Positions 1 to 7,649 of a stretch of DNA of 15,549 nucleotides are shown here, piece after piece; the first letter of the stretch is position 1, and the number at the start of each line of letters is the position of its first letter. Both the position numbers and the translations under genes were made by a program. The notes beneath the pieces are model-generated. The model had not been told where the DNA came from, made no database searches, and worked only from the letters and a program-made list of their open reading frames with translations. This DNA is from an uncultured Clostridia bacterium (GTDB lineage: Bacteria; Bacillota; Clostridia; Christensenellales; UBA1242), in the NCBI GenBank assembly GCA_934746515.1, contig CAKVFH010000019.1, positions 1 to 15,549 of the forward strand. The letters run 5' to 3'.

Positions 1-774
<774 letters not shown>

Positions 775-942
775 TAATTCTTGCTCTAATAGACATAAAT
801 ACTGACTATTAAAGTTTGTATTTTAGTATGTTTTTCTTTTCTCAAGAAATTAACAAGAATCATTTAAATTCAATTTAAAAAACCTTGTACATTTCAATAT
901 ATTAATTTGTCAATTTGCGTTTGTTCCGTAAGGAACGAATTT
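775..942 (-). other. AT-rich 16S rRNA leader (5' external transcribed region)
   Basis: This gene-free stretch separates the proximal rrn promoter from mature 16S and would be transcribed as the precursor leader. It is strongly AT-rich. A third TTGACA occurs on the minus strand at 908-913, but no good -10 follows at the right distance (GTACAA at 885-890), so I do not call it a promoter. The 14 bases at 926-939 form a small inverted repeat (GTTCC/GGAAC, 4-base loop) just downstream of the proximal -10. I could not recognise a boxA antitermination element. Confidence 0.6.
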
Positions 943-971
943 ATAATACCAAATTTAAAATTATTTGTCAA
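943..971 (-). promoter_or_regulatory. Proximal rrn promoter (P2)
   Basis: Minus strand: TTGACA (966-971), 17-base spacer, TATTAT (943-948). This is a full consensus -35 and a 5/6 -10 at ideal spacing, pointing at the 16S gene. A start about 7 bases downstream would give a leader of roughly 160 nt. Confidence 0.8.
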
Positions 972-1057
972 CACCTTTTTTAAAAAATTTTAAAAATTTT
1001 TTTGACGATATTAAATTTGGATTGCTATCAAAACCATTAAATTTTGACAGCTCCTAT

Positions 1058-1086
1058 AAGATACTCTTTTGCAAGTGCCTTGTCAA
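1058..1086 (-). promoter_or_regulatory. Distal rrn promoter (P1)
   Basis: Minus strand: TTGACA (1081-1086), 17-base spacer, TATCTT (1058-1063). It lies 115 bp upstream of the proximal promoter, in the same orientation. Tandem promoters are the usual arrangement for rRNA operons. Confidence 0.7.
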
Positions 1087-1122
1087 TAGTTTTTTTACAA
1101 AAAATTAAAATAATTACAAAAT

Positions 1123-1175
1123 AAAAGCTTTGCCATCTGATAATTTAAAAAATCATCGTTTTTAGCAAAGCTTTT
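1123..1175 (-). terminator. Probable terminator at the end of the TM2-mnmA-trpS operon
   Basis: AAAAGCTTTGC (1123-1133) and GCAAAGCTTTT (1165-1175) form an 11-bp perfect inverted repeat. Inside it, TGAT and ATCA can pair as a second stem (1138-1156 region). On the minus strand the right arm ends in U-rich sequence. It lies between the last gene of the operon and the rrn promoters, so it would insulate rRNA transcription. The long loop is unusual for an intrinsic terminator. Confidence 0.6.
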
Positions 1176-1310
1176 CTATATTTATTAAAGTTTATGTTTT
1201 TCAATTATTAAAATAATTCACAGTTTTTTTGAGTGTTATTCACTTTTTGTAATTAAAATTGTTTTATTTAGCGCGAAAGGTCGCCGAGATATTTTTTAAA
1301 AAACATTGAT

Positions 1311-2216
1311 TTATTCCGCGCCAAGTTCTGAAGGAGCAGACTCTTCTGCCTTTTTCATACTCTTATATTTTTCCATCCTTGAATTGAATCGATCAATAGC
1401 TGAAACTTTTGGAGTACCCGCGCTAATTTCTTCAATTTTATTTTCTTTAAGTTCTTTGGCTTCTTGCTCTTTGATTGATTGTTTTAATCTTTTTTCGAAT
1501 TTTTCTGGAATTTCACAAGAAAATCTTTGATTGTCGTTCACAAAAGAAAGATGTCCATTGTAATAAACTATGCCAAGATCGTTATTTTTACCATACATTT
1601 GATAGTAAAGGCACATAAAGAATGGATCAGCTTTTCTAGTTCCATATCTAATTGTATTTTGTTTGAAAAATTCATCAAGCAGTTCTCGTCTATTGACTCT
1701 ATTTGAAAATACAATTTTTGAACCAACAAATCTTGGAGCATAGGCTCTTTCCAAAACATAATAATCTTTATATTGATGCGAGAGTTTGTAACCTTGTTTG
1801 TGAGCATTCTTAAAATACTTCTGTCTTGCAGGATCATAATCATTACTCATGTCGTTTATAACTCGTCTTTCCAAGATTTCCTGACTTCTTTTGATTGTAT
1901 AGTTCTTTAAATATGGATCATGATCGTTGATTGATTCAATAAAGAATCTCTCAAAATCAGTAATTTGAAATGAATCAAGCACAGCGTCTTTTTTGTCGCG
2001 CTTAACTCGTGCTTTAGTTTTTGCCAAAGCAACAGCCGTTTCTCTATCGCGACACTTGCAAGTAAATATGATTGGAATAAAAAATTCGTCACCACAATGC
2101 CCACATTTTAAAATTACAGCATAGCACTTATCATCTGGAGAATGAATATCATCACTAACAACATTTCCTTCCAAATTGATTATCTTACCATTATTATTTA
2201 TATACTTACTTGGCAT
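1311..2216 (-). CDS. Unknown protein with a CxxC...CxC cysteine cluster
   Basis: This is a 301-residue protein I do not recognise. The N-terminal part carries Cys38-x2-Cys41 and Cys53-x-Cys55 (CGHCG and CKC), a spacing that suggests a small zinc-binding knuckle. The middle is rich in aromatic and basic residues (DYYVLERAYAPRF near 151-163; MCLYYQMYG near 201-209). The last 60 residues are charged and probably helical, and there is no signal peptide or membrane segment. A GTG at 2231 would extend the frame by 5 residues, but it lies upstream of GGAGAG, which sits four bases before the ATG at 2216, so I chose the ATG. It follows trpS by 60 bp with no terminator between, so it is probably the last gene of the operon. 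The Cys cluster and basic region are compatible with nucleic-acid binding, but that is a guess. Confidence 0.8.
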   Translation of the reverse strand: MPSKYINNNGKIINLEGNVVSDDIHSPDDKCYAVILKCGHCGDEFFIPIIFTCKCRDRETAVALAKTKARVKRDKKDAVLDSFQITDFERFFIESINDHDPYLKNYTIKRSQEILERRVINDMSNDYDPARQKYFKNAHKQGYKLSHQYKDYYVLERAYAPRFVGSKIVFSNRVNRRELLDEFFKQNTIRYGTRKADPFFMCLYYQMYGKNNDLGIVYYNGHLSFVNDNQRFSCEIPEKFEKRLKQSIKEQEAKELKENKIEEISAGTPKVSAIDRFNSRMEKYKSMKKAEESAPSELGAE

Positions 2217-2276
2217 AAAACTCTCCAACACTTTTTTCCGTTTGTTTCGGTGATTAGGATTCTGACCATATTTAAC

Positions 2277-3272
2277 CTAATCAATAACGCCAATTGCTTT
2301 TCTAACACGTTCAAGCGTTTCTTGTGCTACTATTCTAACCTTTTCTTCACTTTTTGTCAATATGCGCTCAACTTCGTCGTAGTGCTCCATGTAGTAGTTA
2401 TACTTATCACGCATTGGCTTAAGAAAGTTGTTCATAGCATTAAAAAGTTCTGTTTTTGCTTCAGCCCATGAAATGCCTTCGGCAAATCTTTTTTCCATTT
2501 TTTCGAGTTCTTCTGGGGTTGCAACAAGTTTATAATAATGAAATACAGTGCAATCAGTGCTCTTTGGTTCTGTTGGAAGAGAACTATCAGTTTTTATTGA
2601 CATGATAAGTTTCTTTAAAGTTGCTTCATCACAGAATAATGGAATTTGGTTTCCATAACTCTTGCTCATTTTTCTGCCATCAAGTCCTTCAAGTGTCGCA
2701 ACAGATTCTGTAATTCTTTCCTGTGGAATAACCAAGCTATAGCCATATTTTTTATTAAAATATTTTGCCATATCGCGAGCCATTTCAACATGTTGTTTTT
2801 GATCGGCACCAACTGGCACAAATTTTGCATTACAAAGCAAGATGTCGGCAGCCATCAAAATTGGATAGTTATAAAGCCCCATATTGATACCATCATCTGG
2901 ATCTTTGTTTGCAGCAAGGTTTGCTTCCACGCAAGCTTTGTATGCATGCGCTCTATCCATAAGACCCTTTGGAGTCACATTCATCAAAATCCAGCAAAGT
3001 TCTGTGGTTTCATGAATTTGGCTTTGGCGGTAAAAATAAACATTTTGTTTATCAAGGCCGCAAGCAAGCCATGCACATGCAAGCTGTTTTGTGTAGTCTT
3101 TCATTTCGTCTTTTGTTTTTAGTTTATTCAATGCATGATAATCTGCAATAAAATAGTAGTTATCATAATCGCCATCGTTATTCATCTCAATTGCAGGCTT
3201 AATTGCCCCAAAATAGTTTCCAAGATGAAGAATTCCCGTTGGCTTAATGCCTGTTAAAGAAATTTGTTTCAT
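2277..3272 (-). CDS. trpS: Tryptophan--tRNA ligase (TrpRS)
   Basis: This class I aminoacyl-tRNA synthetase activates tryptophan with ATP and charges tRNA-Trp in the cytoplasm. At 331 residues it is the normal bacterial length. The N-terminus has the TrpRS signature GIKPTGILHLGNYFGA, with the HIGH-type motif HLGN at 16-19, and the KMSKS loop is exact at 201-205. The GADQKQH segment (155-161), typical of the TrpRS/TyrRS fold, is present. The start ATG follows AGGTGA at normal spacing. It lies 50 bp after mnmA in the same direction. Trp synthetases in Firmicutes are often controlled by a T-box, but the 50-bp gap is far too short for one, so control must come from the operon promoter or from the repeated AT palindrome just upstream. 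Confidence 0.97.
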   Translation of the reverse strand: MKQISLTGIKPTGILHLGNYFGAIKPAIEMNNDGDYDNYYFIADYHALNKLKTKDEMKDYTKQLACAWLACGLDKQNVYFYRQSQIHETTELCWILMNVTPKGLMDRAHAYKACVEANLAANKDPDDGINMGLYNYPILMAADILLCNAKFVPVGADQKQHVEMARDMAKYFNKKYGYSLVIPQERITESVATLEGLDGRKMSKSYGNQIPLFCDEATLKKLIMSIKTDSSLPTEPKSTDCTVFHYYKLVATPEELEKMEKRFAEGISWAEAKTELFNAMNNFLKPMRDKYNYYMEHYDEVERILTKSEEKVRIVAQETLERVRKAIGVID

Positions 3273-3281
3273 ATTTTCACC

Positions 3282-3316
3282 TATATTATATAATAGTATA
3301 TTTATATTATATAATA
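3282..3316. repeat. Two exact 14-bp palindromic AT repeats between mnmA and trpS
   Basis: TATATTATATAATA occurs at 3282-3295 and again at 3303-3316, exactly 21 bp apart (two helical turns). Each copy holds the palindrome ATTATATAAT and, on the minus strand, a TATAAT -10 box. The downstream copy abuts the trpS ribosome-binding site. They may be a promoter for trpS inside the operon, an operator pair, or simple AT-rich drift. Confidence 0.6.
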
Positions 3317-3322
3317 TCCTTA

Positions 3323-4429
3323 TTAAATATCAAGTTTAACCCCGTCGCGTTTGACGGCTTTAATTTTTCCGCCGCCCAAACATCTAATTTTTCCATTTTC
3401 ATTATTATAAAGCACAGCAAATTGTCCAGGGGTCACTGACCTTTGCTTTGACTCGCAAACAAGTTCGACATCATCGTTAGCAAAATTAACTTTCACCTTT
3501 TGAAAGTCTTGACGATATCTGAATTTTGCTAAACATTCATAACCATTTTGTGGTTTTTCTATAATCCAATTAAAATCTGACACAACAATGCAGTCTGAAA
3601 ACAAAGCATCACCGCTGCCTTGCTGAACAAAAAGAGTGTTCGTTTTTAAATCTTTTTTAGCAACAAACCAAGCTTCAAGTGTTTTTCCAGCACCGCCACC
3701 AATTCCAAGACCTTTGCGTTGACCTAAAGTATATTTGCTTAAGCCTTGATGTTTTCCAACAATCTTGCCTGTTTCAATATCAACAATATTACCCTGTTTT
3801 TCAGGAATAAACTTTGCAATATAGTCTTTGAATTTTTCCGAGCCCAAGAAACACACATCATAACTATCTTTTCTGTGTGCATTATCAAAGCCGATTTCTT
3901 CGGCAAGTTTTCTAACTTCAGGCTTGCTGAATTTTCCAAGCGGAAACAACACCTTTGAAAGTTGTTCTTTTGAAAGTTGATTTAAAAAATATGATTGGTC
4001 TTTTGATAAATCTTCAGCGCAATACAAAATGTGCTCGTCACCATTATGCTCAATTTGGGCATAGTGACCAGTTGCATAAAAGTCTGCACCGATTTCTTTT
4101 GCAAACTCTATAAATGGTTTAAACTTTACAAGTTTATTGCAAAGCACGCAAGGATTTGGGGTCTTGCCATTTCTATATTCATCAATGAAATAATCTTTCA
4201 CCAATTGCATCTCATCTTTATAGTCAATAACAACCAGTTTTATTCCCAGATTGTCACAGATGCTTCTGGCGTTTTTTTCGTCGTCACTTGATGTTTTGTC
4301 ATTTGAAGATTTCATGTGAAGCCCAACCACTTCGTAGCCTTGTTGTTTCAAAATATAAGCAGTTACGGAAGAATCCACGCCACCACTCATTCCAACAACA
4401 ACTTTCTTTCCATTACTTATATTTTCCAT
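3323..4429 (-). CDS. mnmA: tRNA-specific 2-thiouridylase MnmA (TrmU)
   Basis: MnmA uses ATP and a persulfide relay to put sulfur on C2 of the wobble uridine (U34) of tRNA-Lys, -Glu and -Gln. The 368-residue product has the PP-loop SGGVDSS at 15-21. The first catalytic cysteine is in NPCVLCN (92-98, Cys94), and the second is in DVCFL (Cys193). The substrate loop KDQSYFL is at 143-149 and LGQRKGLGIGGG follows near 235-246. C-terminal beta-barrel sequence ends with SVTPGQFAVLY. Everything needed for activity appears intact. The ATG begins 5 bp after the stop of the TM2 gene, so the two are probably translationally coupled; the ribosome site (AAGAAG) is weak, which fits coupling. A cysteine desulfurase partner is not in this window. 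Confidence 0.97.
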   Translation of the reverse strand: MENISNGKKVVVGMSGGVDSSVTAYILKQQGYEVVGLHMKSSNDKTSSDDEKNARSICDNLGIKLVVIDYKDEMQLVKDYFIDEYRNGKTPNPCVLCNKLVKFKPFIEFAKEIGADFYATGHYAQIEHNGDEHILYCAEDLSKDQSYFLNQLSKEQLSKVLFPLGKFSKPEVRKLAEEIGFDNAHRKDSYDVCFLGSEKFKDYIAKFIPEKQGNIVDIETGKIVGKHQGLSKYTLGQRKGLGIGGGAGKTLEAWFVAKKDLKTNTLFVQQGSGDALFSDCIVVSDFNWIIEKPQNGYECLAKFRYRQDFQKVKVNFANDDVELVCESKQRSVTPGQFAVLYNNENGKIRCLGGGKIKAVKRDGVKLDI

Positions 4430-4434
4430 AAATT

Positions 4435-5739
4435 TTACTTCTTTTTTGTTTTATTATTTGATTGTTTGCTTTTGTTTGTTTTTACAGTTACTTTTGCTTG
4501 TTTTTGCTTTCTTTGAACTTTTGGTTCATTTGTTTCAGTTTCCAAATTTTCATTTTCTGAAGATTTGTTCTCGGCTGAAACTTTTGTTTTTTGTTTTTCT
4601 TTAGCTTCAGACTCTACTTTTTGCTGTTTTTCAAGCTTTATTTTTTCAAGTTCTTTTGCTTCAAACTCTGCAACTTCACTGTCAATTTTGTCTTTTTCTT
4701 CTTGCTTTGCAAGTTTGGCCTTTTCTTTTTCAATCATTCTTTGACGCCTATCGTGGCGCCATTCTTCATAATTTCTCTTTTTCTTTTGACACCAAACTTT
4801 AAAACGAACATACCAAGGTTTGTGCAAAAGCTCAAGGTCAATATATTTTTCGCCAAGCTTTGCACGTGTTTCAATGTTAAGCTCTGAAATAAATTTATCT
4901 TTTTGAATTCTATATTCAAATCTATTGAAAATAATATTCACAATATCACTAATCCAAATAACCAGCACAACAAAGCCCGTAAAACCAATCATCCAAAGTT
5001 CAATCGCTTTGAAAAATGGCACATCGTTGAGCATCAAGCCTAAAATAGAAACCAGCAAGAACCCAAGAGTAACAAAACCTTTTTTCTTGTTCTTTGCATA
5101 AAAGTTGTGCGCACCGCACCAGCCAAAAAGAATAGCCAAAATCAAAAGCTTTGTTTTGCTGACGAAATCTGGCTTAACTTTTGCAGCCTTTGAAACTTCT
5201 TTCTTGATTTTTCTTCTAGCAAATGATCTATCAGCAAGCTTATAAATTTCCCACCACTTTACTTTTGGTGGTCTATAATCTCCCCTAGCTTTTTTGATTG
5301 AATATGTTTGTTGTTCGCGCTTTTCTTCATAAATTTTCGAAGCTTCTTCACCAATGATTTCAACGTCTTTTGTGTCAATGTTTATCTCACCATTTTCATC
5401 AATTTCAAATTGAAACTCATCGTTTTTATTTTTGCTTTTTTTTGCAACAATCTGCTCGCTTTCAGAATTCTCTGAATTTTTTGCAAAGTTTTTAAAATCA
5501 GTGTTACTTACAGACTCCGCCTGTTTTTTCTGACGCTTTGCTTCCTTTTTTGCAAGCTTTGCTAGACGCTTTTTCTCTTTCTTTTGCGCACGATTAAGTT
5601 TGGAAGAATTTGCCTGATTTTCGAGATCTTCAGCAAGGGAATCTTCAGCCTGCCCCATTTTATCAACAGGCAAACCACATCTTGGACAAACTTTATCTAA
5701 ATTATTAAGTTCTGAAGCACATCTAGGACATTGTCTCAT
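4435..5739 (-). CDS. Zinc-ribbon and TM2-domain membrane protein with long charged arms
   Basis: This 434-residue protein begins with a double-CxxC zinc ribbon (Cys4, Cys7, Cys18, Cys21). A highly charged, Lys/Glu/Ala-rich segment follows (about 45-95). Near residues 195-275 is a TM2 domain: hydrophobic helix, the GWCGAHNFYAKNKKKGF motif, then further hydrophobic helices. The C-terminal 150 residues are again charged, lysine-rich and probably coiled-coil, ending in polylysine-like sequence. TM2 proteins are widespread and mostly uncharacterised; the role here is unknown. A TTG at 5751 would add 4 residues, but GGTGGA precedes the ATG at 5739 at a proper distance, so I chose the ATG. It is first in the operon with mnmA and trpS. 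The basic tail next to tRNA genes invites the idea of RNA binding, but nothing in the sequence proves it. Confidence 0.88.
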   Translation of the reverse strand: MRQCPRCASELNNLDKVCPRCGLPVDKMGQAEDSLAEDLENQANSSKLNRAQKKEKKRLAKLAKKEAKRQKKQAESVSNTDFKNFAKNSENSESEQIVAKKSKNKNDEFQFEIDENGEINIDTKDVEIIGEEASKIYEEKREQQTYSIKKARGDYRPPKVKWWEIYKLADRSFARRKIKKEVSKAAKVKPDFVSKTKLLILAILFGWCGAHNFYAKNKKKGFVTLGFLLVSILGLMLNDVPFFKAIELWMIGFTGFVVLVIWISDIVNIIFNRFEYRIQKDKFISELNIETRAKLGEKYIDLELLHKPWYVRFKVWCQKKKRNYEEWRHDRRQRMIEKEKAKLAKQEEKDKIDSEVAEFEAKELEKIKLEKQQKVESEAKEKQKTKVSAENKSSENENLETETNEPKVQRKQKQAKVTVKTNKSKQSNNKTKKK

Positions 5740-5773
5740 AATTTCCACCAAACCTTTATTTTAATTCATTTTC

Positions 5774-5782
5774 AATATAACA
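5774..5782 (-). promoter_or_regulatory. Candidate extended -10 promoter for the TM2-mnmA-trpS operon
   Basis: Minus strand: TGT followed directly by TATATT (5774-5779), an extended -10. The -35 position has only a poor match. Transcription would start about 40 bp before the chosen ATG of the TM2 gene. Confidence 0.5.
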
Positions 5783-5835
5783 CACTTTTAATCAAAAGTC
5801 CATTGATTTTGTAAATACTAAATCAAAACAGACTC

Positions 5836-5864
5836 AAAAAAAAAGCATTGCTAAAAAACAATGC
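5836..5864 (-). terminator. Intrinsic terminator of the 460-residue protein gene
   Basis: GCATTG (5845-5850) pairs with CAATGC (5859-5864) around an 8-base loop. On the minus strand the stem is followed by nine U residues. It begins 7 bp after the stop codon at 5872. A run of five T on the other side gives it weak bidirectional character. Confidence 0.85.
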
Positions 5865-5871
5865 CTTTTTA

Positions 5872-7254
5872 TTATTCACCAAAATATTTTGTATTTTTCC
5901 TTTTCATTTCCATGCTGTCGTAACCCAAATAAATCAGCTTGTTATAAACTCCAAAATAATTCAATGGATCAAGTTCTTTCAAGTCGCACTCTTTAAGTAG
6001 TTCAAAGTCTGCTGACAAAAATTTATAATTAGACAAATCATCTTCGCTCAAATAAATCATATCGTCAATAACTCTTTCATGAGAACTTTCTCTTTTGTAG
6101 CCCAAACTCTCCAAATAATTGTCTTTGGTGGTTTTGCCATATCTTTTAGATAACAACCCAAGTTCCAAATAAAGATTGTAATGCTCACTAATAAAATCTT
6201 TTCCAATTATGCCGTTTGGATAAAGTTTTTTAAGTTCTTCTACAAACTTATCTTGACGAATTCGAAGATCAGCATCTGTTATAGACTTTCTTCCGTCGCC
6301 TGCGTTATCTCCATTTATGCCAAGAAAATCGACAAGCGAAACCATTGAATACTGACCGGTTAGTTTTTGAGCAACCTCAATTTTGTTTCGAAGATATGGA
6401 TCTTGATCTGTAATTTTTTTCGTTGTGCCATTTTTTGCTTTATAGGCCAATATCATCTGTTTTACAGCCGGAATTGTTTCAGCTGAATAGCATTTTGAAT
6501 AAGAAAGCCCTGTGTATGTTTTCAAAAATTCATCAACTGTCATGTTTGCTCTTGCCAAAAGTCTAGCCACAGAAATAAATTCTTCTTGGTTTGCCATATT
6601 AAAACATTCATTTATCTTGCCATTTTCTGCATGCTTGCGAAAATATTTAGCAATAGATTTAATGTCTTCATCAGAGAGTTGAAATCTTGATTGTGGCAAA
6701 ACACTAAAATCTTTTTCAACAACATTTATTCCTGCTAGTTCTGGCAAATAAACTGAAATAATGGTTTCAATTTTATCTTTTAATGAAACACCACCGCTCA
6801 AACTTCTGCAATTTCGTTTTGACTCTGCACTCATTGCGTTGATTGGAAAAACTCCATACTTTTTATAATATTTTTTATAAATTGCTTGAATTTCAAGAAT
6901 GAGACCAACTACACCTTTTGCTTCAATTGCAGACCTACTAACATATCTGCTGTTTTCAACAGACTTTGAAATCGCATCATCAAAAGATACATTGTTCTTT
7001 TTGGTGTAATACTTGATTGTCTCAATGTCGGTTTTGTCAATTTGATTTCTTTGATATTCACCCACTAGACTTTGAATTTTCACAAGATTATCTGCAACCT
7101 TTTCAAGCTCTTTTGGACAAGTTGGCTTTCTTGATGCCACAACTTCGCCCTGCTCAATCCATTCAATTTGCTGAATAACCTTTGGAGTGAGTTCAACAAG
7201 ATGAGTTTGCCAAGCTTTCAACTCTTCTGTTTTATTTGCAAAATATTTTCCCAT
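5872..7254 (-). CDS. Unknown 460-residue soluble, mostly helical protein
   Basis: I do not recognise this protein. It has no signal peptide, no membrane segment and no catalytic motif I can name. The sequence looks like successive helical modules. Two are loosely alike: about 118-172 (helix, KKYGVFPINAMSAE, then Leu-rich helix) and about 337-386 (helix, KLYPNGIIGKDF, then helix, RYGKTTKDNYLESLGYK). DQDPYLRN at 283-290 resembles DHDPYLKN at 98-105 of the protein at 1311-2216. An upstream GTG at 7278 is in frame, but it lies at the predicted transcription start, whereas AAGGAATG precedes the ATG at 7254, so I chose the ATG. It stands alone between its own promoter and terminator. The repeated helical units could be a DNA-binding or scaffold array; this is only a suggestion. 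Confidence 0.85.
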   Translation of the reverse strand: MGKYFANKTEELKAWQTHLVELTPKVIQQIEWIEQGEVVASRKPTCPKELEKVADNLVKIQSLVGEYQRNQIDKTDIETIKYYTKKNNVSFDDAISKSVENSRYVSRSAIEAKGVVGLILEIQAIYKKYYKKYGVFPINAMSAESKRNCRSLSGGVSLKDKIETIISVYLPELAGINVVEKDFSVLPQSRFQLSDEDIKSIAKYFRKHAENGKINECFNMANQEEFISVARLLARANMTVDEFLKTYTGLSYSKCYSAETIPAVKQMILAYKAKNGTTKKITDQDPYLRNKIEVAQKLTGQYSMVSLVDFLGINGDNAGDGRKSITDADLRIRQDKFVEELKKLYPNGIIGKDFISEHYNLYLELGLLSKRYGKTTKDNYLESLGYKRESSHERVIDDMIYLSEDDLSNYKFLSADFELLKECDLKELDPLNYFGVYNKLIYLGYDSMEMKRKNTKYFGE

Positions 7255-7279
7255 AATTTCATTCCTTATTATTTGCACA

Positions 7280-7308
7280 ATTATAGCACTTTAAAATAAA
7301 AATTTCAA
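7280..7308 (-). promoter_or_regulatory. Promoter of the 460-residue protein gene
   Basis: Minus strand: TTGAAA (7303-7308), 17-base spacer, TATAAT (7280-7285). The expected start lies about 20 bases upstream of the ATG at 7254, and this settles the start codon choice. Confidence 0.85.
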
Positions 7309-7354
7309 TACCAATAAAATTATGCGACGAACCAACCACTTAACTTAAATTTTG

Positions 7355-7633
7355 TTAATTGTTAGCTTTGTTTGATTCCTTGATTGTAGAGAAAAGCTTG
7401 ATAATTAAATCTTTATCTTTAACAATTTCAATTGAATACTCTTCGCTATTCAAATCTACAATTTCTTTTGCAAACTTATAGGCGAGATTCTTATCAATAT
7501 TCTGAATGTATCCTTCTGGTGAATTTATTAAAAGCAAATATGGCTCATTTCCAAACTCAAAAGTATCTAAAACAATATATTTTTTATCATTTTCAAGCGT
7601 TAAGGTGTCACCCTTTCTTGCTACATAATTCAT
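7355..7633 (-). CDS. Small DUF1292-like protein
   Basis: This 92-residue protein is mainly beta in its first half (KYIVLDTFEFGNEPYLLLI, about 19-37), a pattern I associate with the small DUF1292 family (function unknown). The second half is helical and charged. The frame is open further upstream to 7687, but that would overlap the preceding gene, and GGAGAG stands four bases before the ATG at 7633; the shorter form is right. It follows the coiled-coil protein gene by 16 bp and must share its transcript. I see no convincing terminator after it. The family assignment rests on pattern alone and is tentative; that the gene is real is much more certain. Confidence 0.75.
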   Translation of the reverse strand: MNYVARKGDTLTLENDKKYIVLDTFEFGNEPYLLLINSPEGYIQNIDKNLAYKFAKEIVDLNSEEYSIEIVKDKDLIIKLFSTIKESNKANN

Positions 7634-7649
7634 AAAACTCTCCACTAAA

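Noticed and set aside
885..913. Third rrn promoter (TTGACA at 908-913, minus strand)
   Set aside because: The sequence at the -10 distance (GTACAA) is a poor match.
3273..3322. T-box riboswitch before trpS
   Set aside because: Only 50 bp separate mnmA and trpS; no room for a T-box and no specifier or antiterminator seen.
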